Position numbers and translations under genes: made by a program
The notes under the pieces: model-generated
The model's input: the letters and a program-made list of their open reading frames with translations, nothing else
What the model was told of the DNA's origin: nothing
Database searches by the model: none
Shown here: in pieces, positions 5,508 through 6,482 of the stretch
How positions within the stretch are numbered: the stretch's first letter is position 1
How the letters are laid out: every line of letters begins with the position of its first letter
Assembly: GCA_964550615.1 (NCBI GenBank)
Contig: CAZKAB010000060.1
Location: 1-6,482, forward strand
DNA from: M55B144 sp964550615
GTDB taxonomy: Bacteria; Bipolaricaulota; Bipolaricaulia; UBA7950; UBA9294
Length of the DNA: 6,482 nucleotides
Reading direction: 5' to 3'

Positions 5508-5529
5508 ATCAGTAATCAATAGAAGTCAA
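5501..5529 (-). promoter_or_regulatory. Near-consensus promoter of the perR operon
   Basis: On the minus strand, TTGACT (5524-5529, 5 of 6) is followed after 17 bases by a perfect TATAAT (5501-5506). Initiation 7-8 bases downstream of the -10 would fall at about 5493-5494, leaving only 2-3 bases before the perR ATG. Confidence 0.82.
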
Positions 5530-5574
5530 GTGTCGGCGCTGCGAATCCGTCTACTCGTTACCATCGTGCTATCT

Positions 5575-5634
5575 CGGCTCCTTCCTACAGCGTTGCGCGG
5601 CTTCTTGCCGGATAGGACTGGGCCCAAGGAGCCG
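5575..5634 (+). repeat. Nested inverted repeat in the perR/rnc intergenic region
   Basis: CGGCTCCTT (5575-5583) and AAGGAGCCG (5626-5634) are perfect 9-base complements enclosing 42 bases. Inside, CCTA (5584-5587) can pair with TAGG (5613-5616), and CGGC (5598-5601) with GCCG (5607-5610) around a TTCTT loop, giving a stacked hairpin. A 9-bp repeat at this range is expected about once by chance in a window this size. Its position in a 246-nt non-coding region and the nested stems make it more interesting. It lies upstream of the predicted rnc promoter, so it would be transcribed only from an earlier start. The rest of the 5530-5737 region holds no supported gene. Confidence 0.4.
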
Positions 5635-5638
5635 CCGG

Positions 5639-5667
5639 TTGCCTTAATCGCCAAAAGGGCGGATAAT
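5639..5667 (+). promoter_or_regulatory. Probable promoter of rnc
   Basis: TTGCCT (5639-5644, 4 of 6) is followed after 17 bases by GATAAT (5662-5667, 5 of 6). Initiation near 5674 would give a leader of about 64 nt before the rnc start. The spacer contains a small CGCC-AAAAG-GGCG repeat, possibly chance. Confidence 0.6.
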
Positions 5668-5722
5668 TGCCCGACGGGTGTTCTGCCACTGCAACAGCGG
5701 TGCGCGAGCAAACGCCCGGCGA

Positions 5723-5729
5723 GAGGAAG
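5723..5729 (+). promoter_or_regulatory. Ribosome binding site deciding the rnc start
   Basis: GAGGAAG lies 8 nt before ATG 5738. It supports this start over the in-frame ATG at 5678, which has no such site and would add 20 non-conserved residues. The ATG at 5733 is in another frame. Confidence 0.6.
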
Positions 5730-5737
5730 TAGATGAT

Positions 5738-6430
5738 ATGGAGCAAAAGCCTATTCAAGAGTTGACAAAGAAGCTCCGTCTCAAGATTGCGCCCGAGGTA
5801 TTGGAGTGCGCGTTCCTACACAGCTCTTATGCAAACGAGCAAAATGATCCGCGCGGATCGAACGAGCGACTCGAGTTCCTTGGAGATGCAGTAATCGGCC
5901 TTGCCGTGACGAGCTATCTTTTCAGTCACTATTCGGATGAGGATGAAGGACAGCTCACCAAGGCGAAGTCGGTAGTCGTGAGCCGGCCGATGCTTGCCGA
6001 AAAAGCAAAAGAGATCGGTTTGCCCGACTATCTCCGCCTAGGCAAAGGCGAAGAAGCGAACCACGGACGTGAACGCCCTAACAACATGGGAAATGCGTTC
6101 GAAGCGCTGATGGGCGTCATCTATCTTGAACGGGGATTCTCCTACGCGTCGCGGTTCGTCATCCGATATCTCAAAGACGAAATCGAGCGATGCCTAAGCG
6201 AGCAATCCGCCACCGGCGATTACAAGAGCCTGTTGCAGGAGACGGCGCAACGCCTCTTCTCCTGCCGCCCCAACTACGCAGTGAGTAGCACCAATGGAAA
6301 AGCGCACCGAAAAGAATTCGTCGTTATCGTTACCGTAGCCGGCCATCGCGGCAACGGACGTGGCCGAAGCAAGAAAGAAGCGGAACAGGCCGCAGCCAAG
6401 CAGCTGTACCTGATGTTAGAAGAATTCTAA
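5738..6430 (+). CDS. rnc: Ribonuclease III
   Basis: RNase III cleaves double-stranded RNA, processing rRNA precursors and some mRNAs. The 230-residue product has the normal length and two domains. The nuclease domain (about 1-155) contains the signature NERLEFLGDAV with E43, E46 and D50, and the second active-site segment GNAFEAL with E122. The double-stranded-RNA-binding domain (about 158-229) begins DYKSLLQE and ends with the helix SKKEAEQAAAKQL. One oddity: the residue matching catalytic Asp114 of E. coli is Asn119. From memory, Asn at this position also occurs in some other bacterial lineages, so I expect an active enzyme. ATG 5738 is chosen on the ribosome binding site and on homology. 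It is divergent from perR and ends 3 nt before a tRNA gene, with no room for a terminator, so it probably shares a transcript with the tRNA. Confidence 0.95.
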   Translation: MEQKPIQELTKKLRLKIAPEVLECAFLHSSYANEQNDPRGSNERLEFLGDAVIGLAVTSYLFSHYSDEDEGQLTKAKSVVVSRPMLAEKAKEIGLPDYLRLGKGEEANHGRERPNNMGNAFEALMGVIYLERGFSYASRFVIRYLKDEIERCLSEQSATGDYKSLLQETAQRLFSCRPNYAVSSTNGKAHRKEFVVIVTVAGHRGNGRGRSKKEAEQAAAKQLYLMLEEF

Positions 6431-6433
6431 AAC

Positions 6434-6482
6434 GCCCCCGTAGCTCAGCAGGACAGAGCAACGGTTTCCTAAACCGTAGGTC
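6434..6482 (+). tRNA. trnR: tRNA-Arg (anticodon CCU), 5' part, cut by window edge
   Basis: The acceptor 5' strand GCCCCCG (6434-6440) is followed by TA. The D-stem is GCTC/GAGC (6443-6446, 6456-6459) around a loop with GG. The anticodon stem is ACGGT/ACCGT (6461-6465, 6473-6477) with the loop TTCCTAA. The anticodon CCT (6468-6470) reads AGG, arginine. The T-arm and 3' acceptor lie beyond the window. It starts 3 nt after the rnc stop. Confidence 0.93.

Noticed and set aside
5530..5736. 68-codon plus-strand frame starting with GTG and a hydrophobic N-terminus
   Set aside because: It has no ribosome binding site, unconvincing composition and no recognised family, and it crosses the predicted rnc promoter and the inverted repeat. 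It is best treated as non-coding.
5678..5737. Longer rnc start adding 20 residues (MFCHCNSG...)
   Set aside because: The extension is not like RNase III, lies almost at the predicted transcription start and lacks a ribosome binding site; ATG 5738 fits better.
1..6482. CRISPR arrays, insertion sequences, integrases or direct repeats
   Set aside because: No repeated spacer pattern, transposase-like reading frame or terminal repeats were seen; the window is almost fully explained by the genes listed.

Overview
The window looks like a piece of a draft genome or metagenome-assembled bacterial genome, because a run of exactly 100 Ns (4834-4933) interrupts one gene. Strong AGGAGG-type Shine-Dalgarno sites, near-consensus sigma-70-like promoters, RNase III, Fpg and a PerR-type regulator mark it as bacterial. 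The gene content (class III hybrid cluster protein, flavodiiron protein, rubredoxin, rubrerythrin, ferritin) is typical of an anaerobe that must survive bursts of O2, peroxide and NO. By eye the GC content is in the mid-50s percent. I cannot name the species or phylum from the sequence.

Layout. Nine tightly packed genes run on the minus strand from about 5491 down to the left edge. In transcription order they are perR (peroxide-sensing repressor), fpg (8-oxoguanine glycosylase, interrupted by the gap), rubrerythrin, ferritin, a flavin reductase-like flavoprotein, rubredoxin, an Rrf2/IscR-type Fe-S regulator, hcp, and the N-terminal half of a flavodiiron protein cut by the window edge. Most neighbours overlap or are separated by 2-3 nt. 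The larger gaps are 36 nt (fpg/rubrerythrin), 125 nt (rubrerythrin/ferritin) and 104 nt (rubredoxin/Rrf2). Two control points can be read directly: a near-consensus promoter with a PER-box-like palindrome immediately before perR, and a near-consensus promoter with a 10-bp inverted repeat before the Rrf2 gene. On the plus strand, after a 246-nt divergent intergenic region, come rnc (RNase III) and, three bases after its stop, the 5' part of tRNA-Arg(CCU), cut by the right edge.

How it fits together (inference from known families). PerR would sense peroxide and control itself, repair of oxidised guanine (Fpg), peroxide reduction (rubrerythrin) and probably iron storage (ferritin). The flavin reductase-like protein plus rubredoxin form a likely electron-delivery pair for the flavodiiron protein (O2/NO reduction) and rubrerythrin. 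They look like a two-gene version of the fused high-molecular-weight rubredoxin that feeds the Moorella flavodiiron protein. The Rrf2 regulator, Hcp and flavodiiron protein form a second module that looks like an Fe-S-sensor-controlled response to NO or O2. The most notable details are the apparently leaderless perR transcript with the PER box over its -10 element, and the Rrf2 operator candidate. A nested inverted repeat upstream of rnc is more speculative. No wholly new system is evident; this is a compact arrangement of known parts.
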